Source: Flavobacterium aquariorum
GTDB lineage: Bacteria; Bacteroidota; Bacteroidia; Flavobacteriales; Flavobacteriaceae
DNA length: 64,000 nucleotides
Direction of reading: 5' to 3'
Assembly (NCBI RefSeq): GCF_003254745.1
Contig: NZ_QKXH01000005.1
Location: forward strand, 124,001 to 188,000
The position numbers were made by a program, and so were the translations under genes. Shown here piece after piece: positions 24,821 to 33,730 of this stretch. Position 1 is the stretch's first letter; each line of letters begins with the position of its first letter. The notes under the pieces are model-generated. The model was not told where the DNA came from, searched no databases, and saw only the letters and a list, made by a program, of their open reading frames with translations.

Positions 24821-26026
24821 TTATGCCGGAACTTCAGTAAGTGAAACTGCTTCTTTGATTCTGCGTAAAGCTTCTTTTAATAACTCTTCGCTTGTTGCAT
24901 AAGAGAAACGAATACAATTTGGGTTTCCAAAAGCGTCTCCGGTTACTGTTGCTACACAAGCTTCTGCCAAAAGGTACATTGAGAAATCATTGGCGTCTTT
25001 TATAAGGGTTCCTTTTAATGTTTTTCCGAAGAAAGAAGAAACGTCTGGGAATACATAGAATGCTCCTTCTGGAACGTTGATTTTTACACCTGGAATTTCT
25101 TTTAATAATCCAACTACTAAATCTCTACGGCTTTGGAAAGCGTCAACCATGTGTTTCAATACAGATGGGTCAGCATCTACAGCAGTAATAGTAGCACGTT
25201 GTGCAATACTGTTTGCTCCACTGGTTACTTGTCCTTGAATTTTGATACAAGCTTTTGCGATAAATTCTGGTGCTCCAATGTATCCAATTCTCCATCCTGT
25301 CATGGCAAAAGCTTTGGCAACTCCATTTACAGTAATTGTTTTTTCTAACATTCCTGGAATAGAAGCGATGCTGCAGAAAGTTCCTGAGAAATTGATGTGC
25401 TCATAAATTTCGTCGGCAACTACATATACGTGTGGGTATTTTTCTAAAACTTTAGCTAGAGCAGTCAATTCTTCTCTGTTGTAAACCGATCCACTTGGGT
25501 TACAAGGAGAACTGAACCACATCATTTTTGTTTTTGGTGTGATGGCTGCTTCCAATTGTTCTGGAGTGATTTTGAAATCTGTTTCTACAGAAGTTGGAAC
25601 TTCTACAGGAACACCCCCTGATAATTTTACAATTTCGAAATAAGAAACCCAGTATGGTGCGGGTAAAATTACCTCGTCACCGTCATTAAGCATTACTTGT
25701 GCAATGTTATATAAAGATTGTTTGGCTCCTGTTGAAACCACGATTTGTGATGGTTTGTAATCTAAATTATTGTCTCTTTTGAATTTTCTGCAAATTGCTT
25801 CTTTCAATTCTGCATAACCTTCTACTGGAGAATATGTGCTATAGTTTTCATCGATGGCGCGTTTTGCAGCTTCTTTGATGAAATCTGGAGTATTGAAATC
25901 TGGTTCTCCTAAACTTAAACTGATAATGTCTTTTCCTTGTGCTTTTAATTCTCTTGCCAATGCAGCCATCGCTAATGTTTGTGATGTGGCTAAATTGTTA
26001 ATTCTGTCTGAAAGTGGATTGCTCAT
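24821..26026 (-). CDS. Aspartate aminotransferase (class I/II PLP aminotransferase)
   Basis: 401 aa. It transfers the amino group between aspartate and 2-oxoglutarate in the cytoplasm. Family hallmarks: LGEPDFNTPDFIKEAA near the N-terminus, STGAKQSLYN cofactor loop (about 98-107), SPCNPSG (about 173-179), DEIYEH (about 205-210), PLP lysine Lys238 in VNGVAKAFAMTGWRIGY and the C-terminal CIRFSYATSEELLKEALRRI. It is the AspC Ib type, so aromatic or other acceptors are possible. The desaturase gene is 41 bases upstream on the same strand and may share a transcript. Confidence 0.93.
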   Translation of the reverse strand: MSNPLSDRINNLATSQTLAMAALARELKAQGKDIISLSLGEPDFNTPDFIKEAAKRAIDENYSTYSPVEGYAELKEAICRKFKRDNNLDYKPSQIVVSTGAKQSLYNIAQVMLNDGDEVILPAPYWVSYFEIVKLSGGVPVEVPTSVETDFKITPEQLEAAITPKTKMMWFSSPCNPSGSVYNREELTALAKVLEKYPHVYVVADEIYEHINFSGTFCSIASIPGMLEKTITVNGVAKAFAMTGWRIGYIGAPEFIAKACIKIQGQVTSGANSIAQRATITAVDADPSVLKHMVDAFQSRRDLVVGLLKEIPGVKINVPEGAFYVFPDVSSFFGKTLKGTLIKDANDFSMYLLAEACVATVTGDAFGNPNCIRFSYATSEELLKEALRRIKEAVSLTEVPA

Positions 26027-26067
26027 TAAAATGTAATTTTTTGGTTTATTCTTTTTTTAGATAATTA

Positions 26068-27159
26068 TTATAATGCAGGTTCTAAACCTAATGTTCTTAA
26101 ATGTTTGAAATGTGCTACAACAGCAGCTGTCATAGTTTTGTATTCGTAATACGGTAACTGACATTCGTTGGCAGTTTCTTTTACGATTTTTGCAATTTTA
26201 CCATAGTGAACATGGCTGATGTGTGGGAAAATATGGTGCTCAATTTGGTGATTTAATCCTCCTGTGTACCAGTTTACAATTTTGTTTTTTGGTGCAAAAT
26301 TAACGGTAGTAAATAATTGGTGAATAGCCCAAGTATTTTCCATTTCACCTGATTCGTTTGGTTGCGGATTAGCAGCTTCATCAACTACGTGAGCCAATTG
26401 GAATACGATACTTAAAATTAATCCAGCTGTGTAGTGCATTACAAAAAATCCAATGAGTACTTTCCACCAAGTTATTCCTATAACAATTGGCAATACAATC
26501 CAAATCGACAAGTAAATTACTTTTGTTATGATCAAAGTTGTCCAAAGTATTTTTGGACTTTTCGGTTCACCATACGATAATTTTCTTTTTAGGTAACTGC
26601 TCATTTGTTTGAAATCAGTAGTAATAGCCCAGTTGAAGGTTAATAAACCATATAAAAATACAGCGTAATACTGTTGGAATTTATGGAATTTATGCCATTC
26701 TGCTTCTTTGGAGAAACGCATGATTCTTCCGGCTTCCAAGTCTTCGTCATGACCTATAATGTTTGTGTAAGTATGGTGTAAAACGTTGTGCTGTACTTGC
26801 CAGTTGTGCACGTTTCCTGCTAATACATATATGGTTCCCCCCATAAATTTGTTTACCCAACTTTTGGTAGAATATGAACCGTGATTGGCATCATGCATTA
26901 CATTCATTCCTATTCCGGCCATACCAATTCCCATTACAATGGTCAATAAAAGATGTGCCCAAAAAGGCATGTCTAATGTAAGTATCAAAAAATAGGGAAC
27001 AAGAAAAACAGTAAAAAGAATTACAGTCTTCAAATGGATTTTCCAGTTTCCGGTTTTTTCTATATTGTTTTCTTTAAAGTAGCTGTTAACTCGAGAATTA
27101 AGGGTTCTGAAAAATTTTAAATTATCTTGTTTTGCAAATGTTGGAGCGGTATTGTTCAT
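26068..27159 (-). CDS. Front-end (delta-5/6-type) fatty-acid desaturase
   Basis: 363 aa from the ATG at 27159; a longer frame to 27207 has no supporting features. A membrane di-iron desaturase that introduces a double bond in fatty acyl chains. Three histidine boxes: HDANHGS (about 107-113), HNVLHHTY (about 140-147) and NHQIEHHIFP (about 304-313). The third box begins Gln-x-x-His-His, typical of front-end desaturases and linoleoyl-CoA desaturase relatives. Several TM helices (about 45-65, 67-90, 200-245). No cytochrome b5 domain is fused. Likely role is membrane lipid unsaturation, for example in cold adaptation (inference). Confidence 0.93.
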   Translation of the reverse strand: MNNTAPTFAKQDNLKFFRTLNSRVNSYFKENNIEKTGNWKIHLKTVILFTVFLVPYFLILTLDMPFWAHLLLTIVMGIGMAGIGMNVMHDANHGSYSTKSWVNKFMGGTIYVLAGNVHNWQVQHNVLHHTYTNIIGHDEDLEAGRIMRFSKEAEWHKFHKFQQYYAVFLYGLLTFNWAITTDFKQMSSYLKRKLSYGEPKSPKILWTTLIITKVIYLSIWIVLPIVIGITWWKVLIGFFVMHYTAGLILSIVFQLAHVVDEAANPQPNESGEMENTWAIHQLFTTVNFAPKNKIVNWYTGGLNHQIEHHIFPHISHVHYGKIAKIVKETANECQLPYYEYKTMTAAVVAHFKHLRTLGLEPAL

Positions 27160-27243
27160 ATGTTTTTTTGAATATTTGCAAAGGTAACCAATATAAATTT
27201 TCAACATACAATATTGAGTTAAATATTTCTAAGCTAAAAGCAG

Positions 27244-27251
27244 TACTTTTG
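27244..27251 (+). promoter_or_regulatory. -7 box of rsmG
   Basis: Exact TACTTTTG, 15 bases before the chosen rsmG ATG at 27267, which supports that start over an upstream in-frame ATG at 27132. TTG at 27213-27215 is too far (28 bases) for a standard -33. Confidence 0.55.
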
Positions 27252-27266
27252 TTAAAAATTTTTAAG

Positions 27267-27896
27267 ATGGACGAGATTCTAAAGTATTTTCCTAATCTAT
27301 CTGATAATCAGATAGAACAGTTTCAAAAACTGGATTTTTTATACCACGATTGGAACGAAAAAATCAACGTTATTTCACGTAAAGATATTGATTCGCTATA
27401 CACCAAACATATATTGCATTCATTGGCTATTGCCAAAATAAATAAGTTTGAACCTGAAACCTATGTGCTGGATGTAGGCACGGGTGGTGGATTTCCAGGA
27501 ATTCCATTGGCCATCCTTTTTCCTGAAACTAGATTTTATTTAATTGATGTTATTGCTAAAAAAATAAAGGTGGTTCAAGCCGTTGCCGAAGCATTAGAAT
27601 TGAAAAATGTCAAAGCCGAACAACTTCGTGCCGAAAATGTAAAAGGTGATTTTGATTTCATAGTAAGTCGCGCGGTGACTAACATGCCTGATTTTGTTTC
27701 TTGGGTAAAAAACAAAATCAAGAAACAGAATAAACACGAATTGAAAAACGGTATTCTTTATTTAAAAGGTGGTGATTTAACAGAGGAACTAAAAGATTTT
27801 CCGAAAGCGACCGAATACAATATTTCCGATTTCTTTGAAGATGAGTTTTTCGAGACTAAAAAAGTGGTTCACTTACCGTTGAAGTTTGTGGTGTAA
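27267..27896 (+). CDS. rsmG: 16S rRNA (guanine-527-N7)-methyltransferase
   Basis: 209 aa from the ATG at 27267. The longer frame from 27132 adds 45 residues that overlap the desaturase promoter region and lack family similarity. It methylates G527 of 16S rRNA with SAM. Motifs: WNEKINVISRKDIDSLYTKHILHSL (residues about 28-52) and the SAM-binding VLDVGTGGGFPGIPLAI (about 68-84), then DFIVSRAVTNM. Normal length. It is convergent with the LytTR regulator, separated by a perfect palindromic terminator. Confidence 0.96.
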   Translation: MDEILKYFPNLSDNQIEQFQKLDFLYHDWNEKINVISRKDIDSLYTKHILHSLAIAKINKFEPETYVLDVGTGGGFPGIPLAILFPETRFYLIDVIAKKIKVVQAVAEALELKNVKAEQLRAENVKGDFDFIVSRAVTNMPDFVSWVKNKIKKQNKHELKNGILYLKGGDLTEELKDFPKATEYNISDFFEDEFFETKKVVHLPLKFVV

Positions 27897-27931
27897 GTCC
27901 GAAAGACGAAAGTTTGAAAGTCATAAAGTAA

Positions 27932-27972
27932 ATAGCCGAATCTTAAATTTAAGATTCGGCTATTGTTTTTTA
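27932..27972 (+). terminator. 32-bp perfect palindrome terminator, repeated at 31822-31855
   Basis: Arms 27932-27947 and 27948-27963 are perfectly complementary without a loop, followed by a T-run on the plus strand. The central 24 bp are identical to the palindrome after pruA. It ends rsmG and can also end the convergent regulator gene. Confidence 0.85.
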
Positions 27973-28674
27973 TTTCAGGATGTAAGAATTTAAATAATCT
28001 AACCAGTTTTCTTTATAACTATTTCCGATTGGTATTTCTACAGCATTTATTTCGACTTCGTTTTTAGAATAGGAAGTTAGTTTTTTTGTCTGAATAATAA
28101 AAGAACGATGAATCCGTACAAAATTGGAATCTAATGTTTTTTCAAAAACAGAAATATTCTGTTTGATATGATGAAATTTGCCATTTTCAAGATGTATTGT
28201 AATGTAATCTTTGAGACTTTCTACATATAAAATTTCATCAAATACAATTTTAATATTTTTGCACCCACTATTTACAAAAATATGATTCTCCTTAATTGAT
28301 TCTCCTTCGTTTTTTGGAATCAGCAATTGTTTGAATTTTTCTATTGAAGCAAAAAATCGGTCAAAAGTTATGGGTTTCAAAAGGTAATCGATCACATTGA
28401 GCTCATAACCTTCTAATGCATATTCTCTGTAGGCAGTTGTGAAAATTACTTTAGGAGGATTTTTTAGTTTCTTCAAAAAATCATTTCCTTTTAATAATGG
28501 CATTTCGATATCCAAAAAAATCAAATCGACTGTATTTTTTTCTAAAAACGTATACGCTTTTAGAGCATTTTCGAAAGAATTGACTAATTCGAAATTTTCA
28601 AAATTTATCAAGTGTGCAGAAATTAATTCTCTTGCTAAAGGTTCGTCGTCAATGATTATGCATTTGTATTTCAT
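27970..28674 (-). CDS. LytTR-family response regulator
   Basis: 234 aa. Receiver domain (about 3-118) with phospho-acceptor Asp55 in IFLDIEMPLL, acidic pocket Asp9/Asp10 and Lys about 101 in LLKPITFDRF. Then a LytTR DNA-binding domain (about 135-234: IVFDEILYVESLKDYITIHLENG, VRIHRSFIIQTKKLTSY, IPIGNSYKENW). It forms a two-component pair with the LytS-type kinase encoded upstream (29893-30945). The alpha/beta hydrolase gene lies between them, 35 bases before this ATG. Targets are probably promoters near or in this operon (inference). Confidence 0.94.
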   Translation of the reverse strand: MKYKCIIIDDEPLARELISAHLINFENFELVNSFENALKAYTFLEKNTVDLIFLDIEMPLLKGNDFLKKLKNPPKVIFTTAYREYALEGYELNVIDYLLKPITFDRFFASIEKFKQLLIPKNEGESIKENHIFVNSGCKNIKIVFDEILYVESLKDYITIHLENGKFHHIKQNISVFEKTLDSNFVRIHRSFIIQTKKLTSYSKNEVEINAVEIPIGNSYKENWLDYLNSYILK

Positions 28675-28709
28675 TTAAAAAAGAATAAGTATTTGAAATT
28701 TCTAAAAAT

Positions 28710-29885
28710 CTAATTTAAAAGTTTTGAGTTGTCTTTTGTTATTCTTTCTAAAACTTCTTTTCCGTTTTTATTTTTAGGGTTTAACTCAATAGATTTTTTA
28801 TACATTTTGATGGCTTCTTCTTTTTGGTCAATTTTTAATAAAGCTTCACCGTAGCTGTCATATGTATTTACATTTGTTGGATTTAATAGCATGTTTAACT
28901 TAAAAACTTCTGTCGCTTTTTGGTTTTCATTTTTGCCTAACAATTGATACCCCCAAGTATTCAAATCATCATCAGAATTATTGAAAGCCAAATCCTGGGC
29001 TTTTTCTTCATTGCAAGCTATTATCGAATATTGTAACGCACGCTTTTGAATTTCAGCTTTTTGATTAGAAGTGCTTGCATACAATTTTGCTATTGTAGTT
29101 ATTACCAAAGGCGGATTACCCATCCAAATGCCATGACCGCAGCCATTTGCTGTAATGCCTGTAACATTCGGGTTGTTGGCGACATAGTTTCTATGGCATT
29201 CTTTCCAACGTTCTATTTCTTCGGTTGTTTTTAAGAAAGGAATTCCGTTCACAAAATCAACAACCGGAATATTTTGAGGAATTGATATTTTGCTCATTAT
29301 TTTGACAGTTTCAAGAATATTTGACGCCATATAATAAGTGCCTTTATTGTTTTTCTTCCATTGGGGAATCAATTTGTCTTGCGTGGCTAATACTTTTTCG
29401 ATATAACCGTCTTCATAATAATTATGATTTACGTCAATTAAAACAACACCTTTAACTAATTTAGGATGTCTTGAAGCATAAAGCTTAGAAAGATAACCTC
29501 CATAAGAATGTGAAACTAACAGGATTTCTTTATCATAACCTAGCTTTTTTAATCCTGTTTCTAAATCCTCAATGCTGCTTATAATTCCGTGTTTAGAATT
29601 GTCAGTTTGTAAAGTATCAATTGTACTTGTTCCATAACCTGCACGGTCATATGTGATAAGAGTTGCATTTGTTATTTTAGAAGTTTGATCAAGAATTGAT
29701 TTCCAAACCGAACCATCATTTCCACCTCCGGCATCAAAAAGTATTGGAGCTCCTTTTCCTTTTACAATCTTAAAATGGATTTTATGATTTCCAACATCAA
29801 CCAAAGTATCTATGGTCTGGGATTGACTTTTAACGGTAATAAATAAACAAAAGAGTATGAGATTAATTAAAAAATGTTTCTTCAT
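28710..29885 (-). CDS. Exported alpha/beta hydrolase with C-terminal TPR repeats
   Basis: 391 aa from the ATG at 29885. The frame extends 19 codons upstream into the kinase gene, but 29885 begins a signal peptide (MKKHFLINLILFCLFITVKS). Alpha/beta hydrolase fold about 35-275: GAPILFDAGGGNDGSVW oxyanion region, TYDRAGYGTS, nucleophile Ser in LVSHSYGGYLSKLYA and likely catalytic His in NGCGHGIWM. Two TPR units follow (about 320-385: NENQKATEVFKLNMLLNPTN, YGEALLKIDQKEEAIKMYKK). It is periplasmic, substrate unknown. Its start is 7 bases after the kinase stop, so it is cotranscribed with kinase and regulator. Confidence 0.85.
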   Translation of the reverse strand: MKKHFLINLILFCLFITVKSQSQTIDTLVDVGNHKIHFKIVKGKGAPILFDAGGGNDGSVWKSILDQTSKITNATLITYDRAGYGTSTIDTLQTDNSKHGIISSIEDLETGLKKLGYDKEILLVSHSYGGYLSKLYASRHPKLVKGVVLIDVNHNYYEDGYIEKVLATQDKLIPQWKKNNKGTYYMASNILETVKIMSKISIPQNIPVVDFVNGIPFLKTTEEIERWKECHRNYVANNPNVTGITANGCGHGIWMGNPPLVITTIAKLYASTSNQKAEIQKRALQYSIIACNEEKAQDLAFNNSDDDLNTWGYQLLGKNENQKATEVFKLNMLLNPTNVNTYDSYGEALLKIDQKEEAIKMYKKSIELNPKNKNGKEVLERITKDNSKLLN

Positions 29886-29892
29886 AATAAAA

Positions 29893-30945
29893 TTAAATTG
29901 TAAGGTAAAGTTTAACAGTATAATGAGTCTGTGTTTCTTCAATTTCTAATTGATGTTTTGTGGGATATAATAAATCAAGTTGCTTTCGAACATTCATTAA
30001 ACCAATTTTAGATTTATCTGAAATTCGAGCAAATTCATTTTGAGGCTTTGTGTTTTCGATACTAAAAATGATTTGTTCTTTTTTGCTTTGTAAATTCAAA
30101 CGAATTGTTGCTTTTTCAGTTTCATTTATAACGCCGTGCTTAAAAGCATTTTCTATAAAAGTCAGTATAATTAAAGGAGAAATTTTATTGCTTTGCTGAA
30201 TGTCTTTGGTAAACAAAATGTCTAATCTGTTTTCGTCATAACGAAGTTTTTCTAAAGCAATGTAATTTTTAATTAACGCAATTTCTTTTTCAACGGCAAC
30301 AAAATCTTCGTTGCAGCGGTACAAAACAAAATCTAAAATTTCAGATAATTTAGCAATAACTTCTGGTGCTTTATCATCTTTTTTCAAAGTTAAAGTGTAT
30401 AAATTATTTAAGGTATTGAAAAGAAAATGAGGGTTCAACTGATTTTTTAAAACCTTCAATTCCATTGATTTTTTTTCTTCTTCCAGTTTTAAAAGACGTT
30501 GCTGTTTGCGATTAAAACTAATAAATCCCAAAATTATAATCGGATACGTAATGAAAGAGAACTCTCTAAGGATTAATTTAAAGGAAGTTAATCTTTCGGG
30601 AACAGTCATTTTATGTCCGAGCCAATCATCAAAGAAACTGGGAAATTTTGGTTCGAGATAATAATATTTAAAAGTCATTAGGATTGCAAAAGCAAAGTAG
30701 AGCCAGCCTGCGGCAGAAACTATAAAAAGAAGATGTTTCTTTTTATTAAGTGTTTGAGGAATAATCCAATAAATTAATCCGTAACCTGCTGTTGCCTGGG
30801 CCAAAATTTTCCAGGTATAAACAAAGGTAAAGTCATAATAACTAGTGTTATCAGATTTATTTGAGACGTAAAATAATAAAAAAGAAATCCAATACACACA
30901 ATGCATTAAGACTCTTTTTAGATTAATGTTTTTCAAGAAATTCAT
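29893..30945 (-). CDS. LytS-type sensor histidine kinase
   Basis: 350 aa. Four predicted TM helices in the N-terminal part (about 11-27, 45-63, 70-92 and 126-144) with no extracellular sensor domain of note. A linker helix is followed by the His_kinase domain with phospho-acceptor His173 in LKNQLNPHFLFNTLNNLY. The ATPase has IENAFKHGVIN as N box and GIGLMNVRKQLDLLY as G region (written GLMNVRKQL). It is the first gene of a kinase-hydrolase-LytTR regulator operon. The ligand is unknown; the short loops suggest sensing within the membrane (inference). Confidence 0.94.
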   Translation of the reverse strand: MNFLKNINLKRVLMHCVYWISFLLFYVSNKSDNTSYYDFTFVYTWKILAQATAGYGLIYWIIPQTLNKKKHLLFIVSAAGWLYFAFAILMTFKYYYLEPKFPSFFDDWLGHKMTVPERLTSFKLILREFSFITYPIIILGFISFNRKQQRLLKLEEEKKSMELKVLKNQLNPHFLFNTLNNLYTLTLKKDDKAPEVIAKLSEILDFVLYRCNEDFVAVEKEIALIKNYIALEKLRYDENRLDILFTKDIQQSNKISPLIILTFIENAFKHGVINETEKATIRLNLQSKKEQIIFSIENTKPQNEFARISDKSKIGLMNVRKQLDLLYPTKHQLEIEETQTHYTVKLYLTI

Positions 30946-31238
30946 GCCATATTTTAATTGGGAGCAAGGTAATAAAATATTAAAGTAAGGTTCGTTTGTT
31001 AAGATAAATAATAGTATTTCGCTTCCAAAAATAAGCTTTTAGCCCACGAATGTGAGATTGGTATGTTTATCTGTTATTTGGAGGCTAAAACTGCTTTTTT
31101 GAATGCGTAGTAAATAAGAATATTGTCCTGAGTTTATATTCGCTAAAAAAGATGATTAAACTTAATCTGTTACTCGTTTTGTTGCTCGTAAATGAGCTAA
31201 AATGAAACTATTCTAAAAATTAAATAAATTTTAAACAA

Positions 31239-31775
31239 ATGAAACTCACAATTAAAAATGCTACTGTTATTATAATTCTAATATGTAGTTCAAACCTATT
31301 TTCTCAGGAAATTAAAGGGAGTCAGCCTTCAAAATTAATAGAACCCGTCTTATTTGCTGATTTGGGTGAAAAGCGCCAGAGAATCAGCGGAATGGCTTTA
31401 GATAAAAAGGTGAATTTATATCTAGAAATTAGTAAAAAAGTAAGCCTTGGGGGAATGGAGTTTGGACCTGATGGGAATATCTATTTAATGGATAATCAAT
31501 TTTTCACCAGAAATGAAAATTTTTCCAGGTTAATTAGAATTATAGTACAGAATGGAAAGCCTATTGAGGCAGAAGTTTTAGTAGAGGGTTTCAATTGTGG
31601 TGAAGCAATACGCTGGTCTGAAAACCGAATTTATGTTACAGATGCAATATTCGAAAATAGGGTTGAAAGTGGTATTTATAGTTTTTCATTAGATGAGTTA
31701 AATAAAAAAGATATTGTTTTGAACAGATCAAATAAAAAATTTTATTTGACTAGTGTCTTTACTTTAGAACCATAA
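31239..31775 (+). CDS. Truncated secreted SMP-30/NHL-like beta-propeller protein
   Basis: 178 aa. Signal peptide (MKLTIKNATVIIILICSSNLFS), then blade-like segments: SLGGMEFGPDGNIYLMDNQFF, EAEVLVEGFNCGEAIRWSENRIYVTDAIF and GIYSFSLDELNKKDIVL. These resemble two blades of the gluconolactonase/NHL propeller class, which normally has six (300 or more residues). The frame ends shortly after 31775 and no continuing frame is seen before the terminator at 31822, so it looks 3'-truncated, a likely remnant or short paralog. The 293-base gap upstream (30946-31238) shows no gene or exact consensus promoter. Confidence 0.6.
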   Translation: MKLTIKNATVIIILICSSNLFSQEIKGSQPSKLIEPVLFADLGEKRQRISGMALDKKVNLYLEISKKVSLGGMEFGPDGNIYLMDNQFFTRNENFSRLIRIIVQNGKPIEAEVLVEGFNCGEAIRWSENRIYVTDAIFENRVESGIYSFSLDELNKKDIVLNRSNKKFYLTSVFTLEP

Positions 31776-31821
31776 AATTGTCAAACGATATTACGCAATG
31801 AATAAGCAGTAGTCATAATGT

Positions 31822-31858
31822 AAAAGCCGAATCTTAAATTTAAGATTCGGCTTTTTTA
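31822..31858 (-). terminator. Palindromic bidirectional terminator, repeat of 27932-27963
   Basis: Arms 31822-31838 and 31839-31855 are perfectly complementary, with A-run and T-run flanks. The central 24 bp match the palindrome after rsmG. It serves pruA (minus) and the truncated propeller gene (plus). Confidence 0.85.
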
Positions 31859-31903
31859 CATTGACAAAGTCCTTTAAGACTTTTCGACTTTCAAACTTTA
31901 GGA

Positions 31904-33529
31904 CTAGCCCAAAAATGGATATCTGTAATCTGTTGGAGTTACGAATGTTTCTTTGATCGTTCTTGGAGAAGCCCAACGCAATAAGTTCAATGCTGAACCA
32001 GCTTTGTCATTGGTTCCAGAAGCTCTTGCTCCACCAAATGGTTGCATTCCTACGATAGCTCCAGTTGGTTTGTCATTGATGTAGAAGTTTCCGGCAGCGT
32101 TTTGTAAAGCTGTTGTTGCTTCTTCAATAGCGTAACGGTTTTGACTGAAAACTGCTCCAGTTAAAGCATATTCAGATGTAGAATCTACCAATTTCAATGT
32201 TTCAGACCATTTGGCGTCTTCATAAACATAAATCGTCATTACAGGTCCGAATAATTCGGTTTCCATTGTAGAATAATGAGGGTCTGTAGTTACGATAATT
32301 GTCGGTTCAATAAAGTATCCAACAGATTTATCGTAATTTCCACCAACTATAATTTCGGCATCAGCATCTTTTTTGGCTTTGTCAATATAACTAGCCAATT
32401 TATCAAAAGATCCTTCATGGATTACAGCAGTGATAAAGTTGCTGAAATCTTCTGGAGAACCCATTTTCATTGATTTTGTATCTGTAATCAATTGTTCTTT
32501 AATAGCTGGCCATAAGCTTTGCGGTACATAAGCTCTTGAAGCAGCAGAGCATTTTTGCCCTTGAAATTCAAATGCTCCACGAACAATTCCTGTGGCCACT
32601 TGTTTTGGATTGGCACTTGGATGAGCGATGATGAAATCTTTACCTCCAGTTTCTCCAACAATTCTTGGGTATGTTTTGTAGTGGTGAATGTTTGTTCCAA
32701 TTTTTGCCCAGATATCTTTGAATACATGTGTAGAACCCGTAAAGTGGATTCCAGCAAAATCACGACTTGCCAAAACAGTATCGGTAATCATCAATGCATC
32801 TCCAAAAACAACGTTAATTACACCGTCAGGAACTCCCGCTTCTTTGAATACATCGATAATAACTTTGGCAGAGAATACTTGACTGTCACTTGGTTTCCAA
32901 ACAACAACGTTCCCCATCATGGCGGCACTTGCAGGCAAATTAGCAGCAATAGCTGTAAAGTTGAATGGAGTAATAGCATATACAAAACCTTCAAGCGGTC
33001 TGTATTCTAAACGGTTCCACATATCGGATGCCGATTTAGGCTGGTCTGCGTAAATTTGGGTCATGAATTCAACGTTAAAACGTAAAAAGTCAATCAATTC
33101 ACAGGCAGCATCGATTTCGGCTTGATGAATATTTTTGGATTGCCCAATCATTGTTGCGGCGTTAATTTTTGCTCTATAAGGACCGGCGATCAATTCAGCA
33201 GCTTTTAAGAAAATTGCTGCTCTTTGTTCCCAAGCCATATTTGCCCACGCTGTTCTGGATTCCAATGCATTGGCGATCGCTTTTTGTATATGTCCTTTTT
33301 CGGCTAAATGATAAGTTCCTACGATATGCTGATGATCGTGGGGAGCGGTCATGTTTTTGGTGTTTCCTGTTCTAATTTCCTCGCTACCAATATATAATGG
33401 AACGTCAATTTTAGTATTCCACATTTCTTTATAAGCTGATAAAACAGCCGCTTTTTCTGGGGAATTAGGTGCGTATCCTTTTACGGGTTCGTTTACCGCT
33501 TTGGGTACATTGAAAAATCCTTTTAGCAT
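31904..33529 (-). CDS. pruA: L-glutamate gamma-semialdehyde dehydrogenase (1-pyrroline-5-carboxylate dehydrogenase)
   Basis: 541 aa from the ATG at 33529, matching the usual length; an in-frame upstream ATG at 33571 overlaps the -7 box. It oxidises glutamate semialdehyde to glutamate with NAD+, the second step of proline catabolism. Aldehyde dehydrogenase features: FNFTAIAANLPASAAMMGN, WKPSD, catalytic Glu293 in IVGETGGKDF and nucleophile Cys327 in FEFQGQKCSAASRAYVP. The C-terminal GGARASGTNDKAGS is the class-specific stretch. Single-function form without a PutA proline dehydrogenase domain. Normal in this phylum. Confidence 0.96.
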   Translation of the reverse strand: MLKGFFNVPKAVNEPVKGYAPNSPEKAAVLSAYKEMWNTKIDVPLYIGSEEIRTGNTKNMTAPHDHQHIVGTYHLAEKGHIQKAIANALESRTAWANMAWEQRAAIFLKAAELIAGPYRAKINAATMIGQSKNIHQAEIDAACELIDFLRFNVEFMTQIYADQPKSASDMWNRLEYRPLEGFVYAITPFNFTAIAANLPASAAMMGNVVVWKPSDSQVFSAKVIIDVFKEAGVPDGVINVVFGDALMITDTVLASRDFAGIHFTGSTHVFKDIWAKIGTNIHHYKTYPRIVGETGGKDFIIAHPSANPKQVATGIVRGAFEFQGQKCSAASRAYVPQSLWPAIKEQLITDTKSMKMGSPEDFSNFITAVIHEGSFDKLASYIDKAKKDADAEIIVGGNYDKSVGYFIEPTIIVTTDPHYSTMETELFGPVMTIYVYEDAKWSETLKLVDSTSEYALTGAVFSQNRYAIEEATTALQNAAGNFYINDKPTGAIVGMQPFGGARASGTNDKAGSALNLLRWASPRTIKETFVTPTDYRYPFLG

Positions 33530-33568
33530 ATCTCTATAATTAAATATTAAACGATTATAAATTTGATG

Positions 33569-33576
33569 CAAAAGTA
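33569..33576 (-). promoter_or_regulatory. -7 box of pruA
   Basis: Exact TACTTTTG on the minus strand, 39 bases before the ATG at 33529. It lies inside the longer reading frame, supporting the shorter protein. Confidence 0.5.
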
Positions 33577-33730
33577 CAAAGGAAAGATTTAAATTATGCT
33601 AAAAATGTCATAATTAAAGTCAAATTATACTAATAGAATTTTTGTTATAGTCCCAAGTCTTTTGGTATAATGCCGATGTAATATGAAAATAGTACAATGC
33701 AATTGGACTATATTGAATATGCAATCGGTA

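Noticed and set aside
32555..33010. 151-codon plus-strand frame within pruA
   Set aside because: Antisense to a strongly conserved dehydrogenase; no family pattern in the frame.
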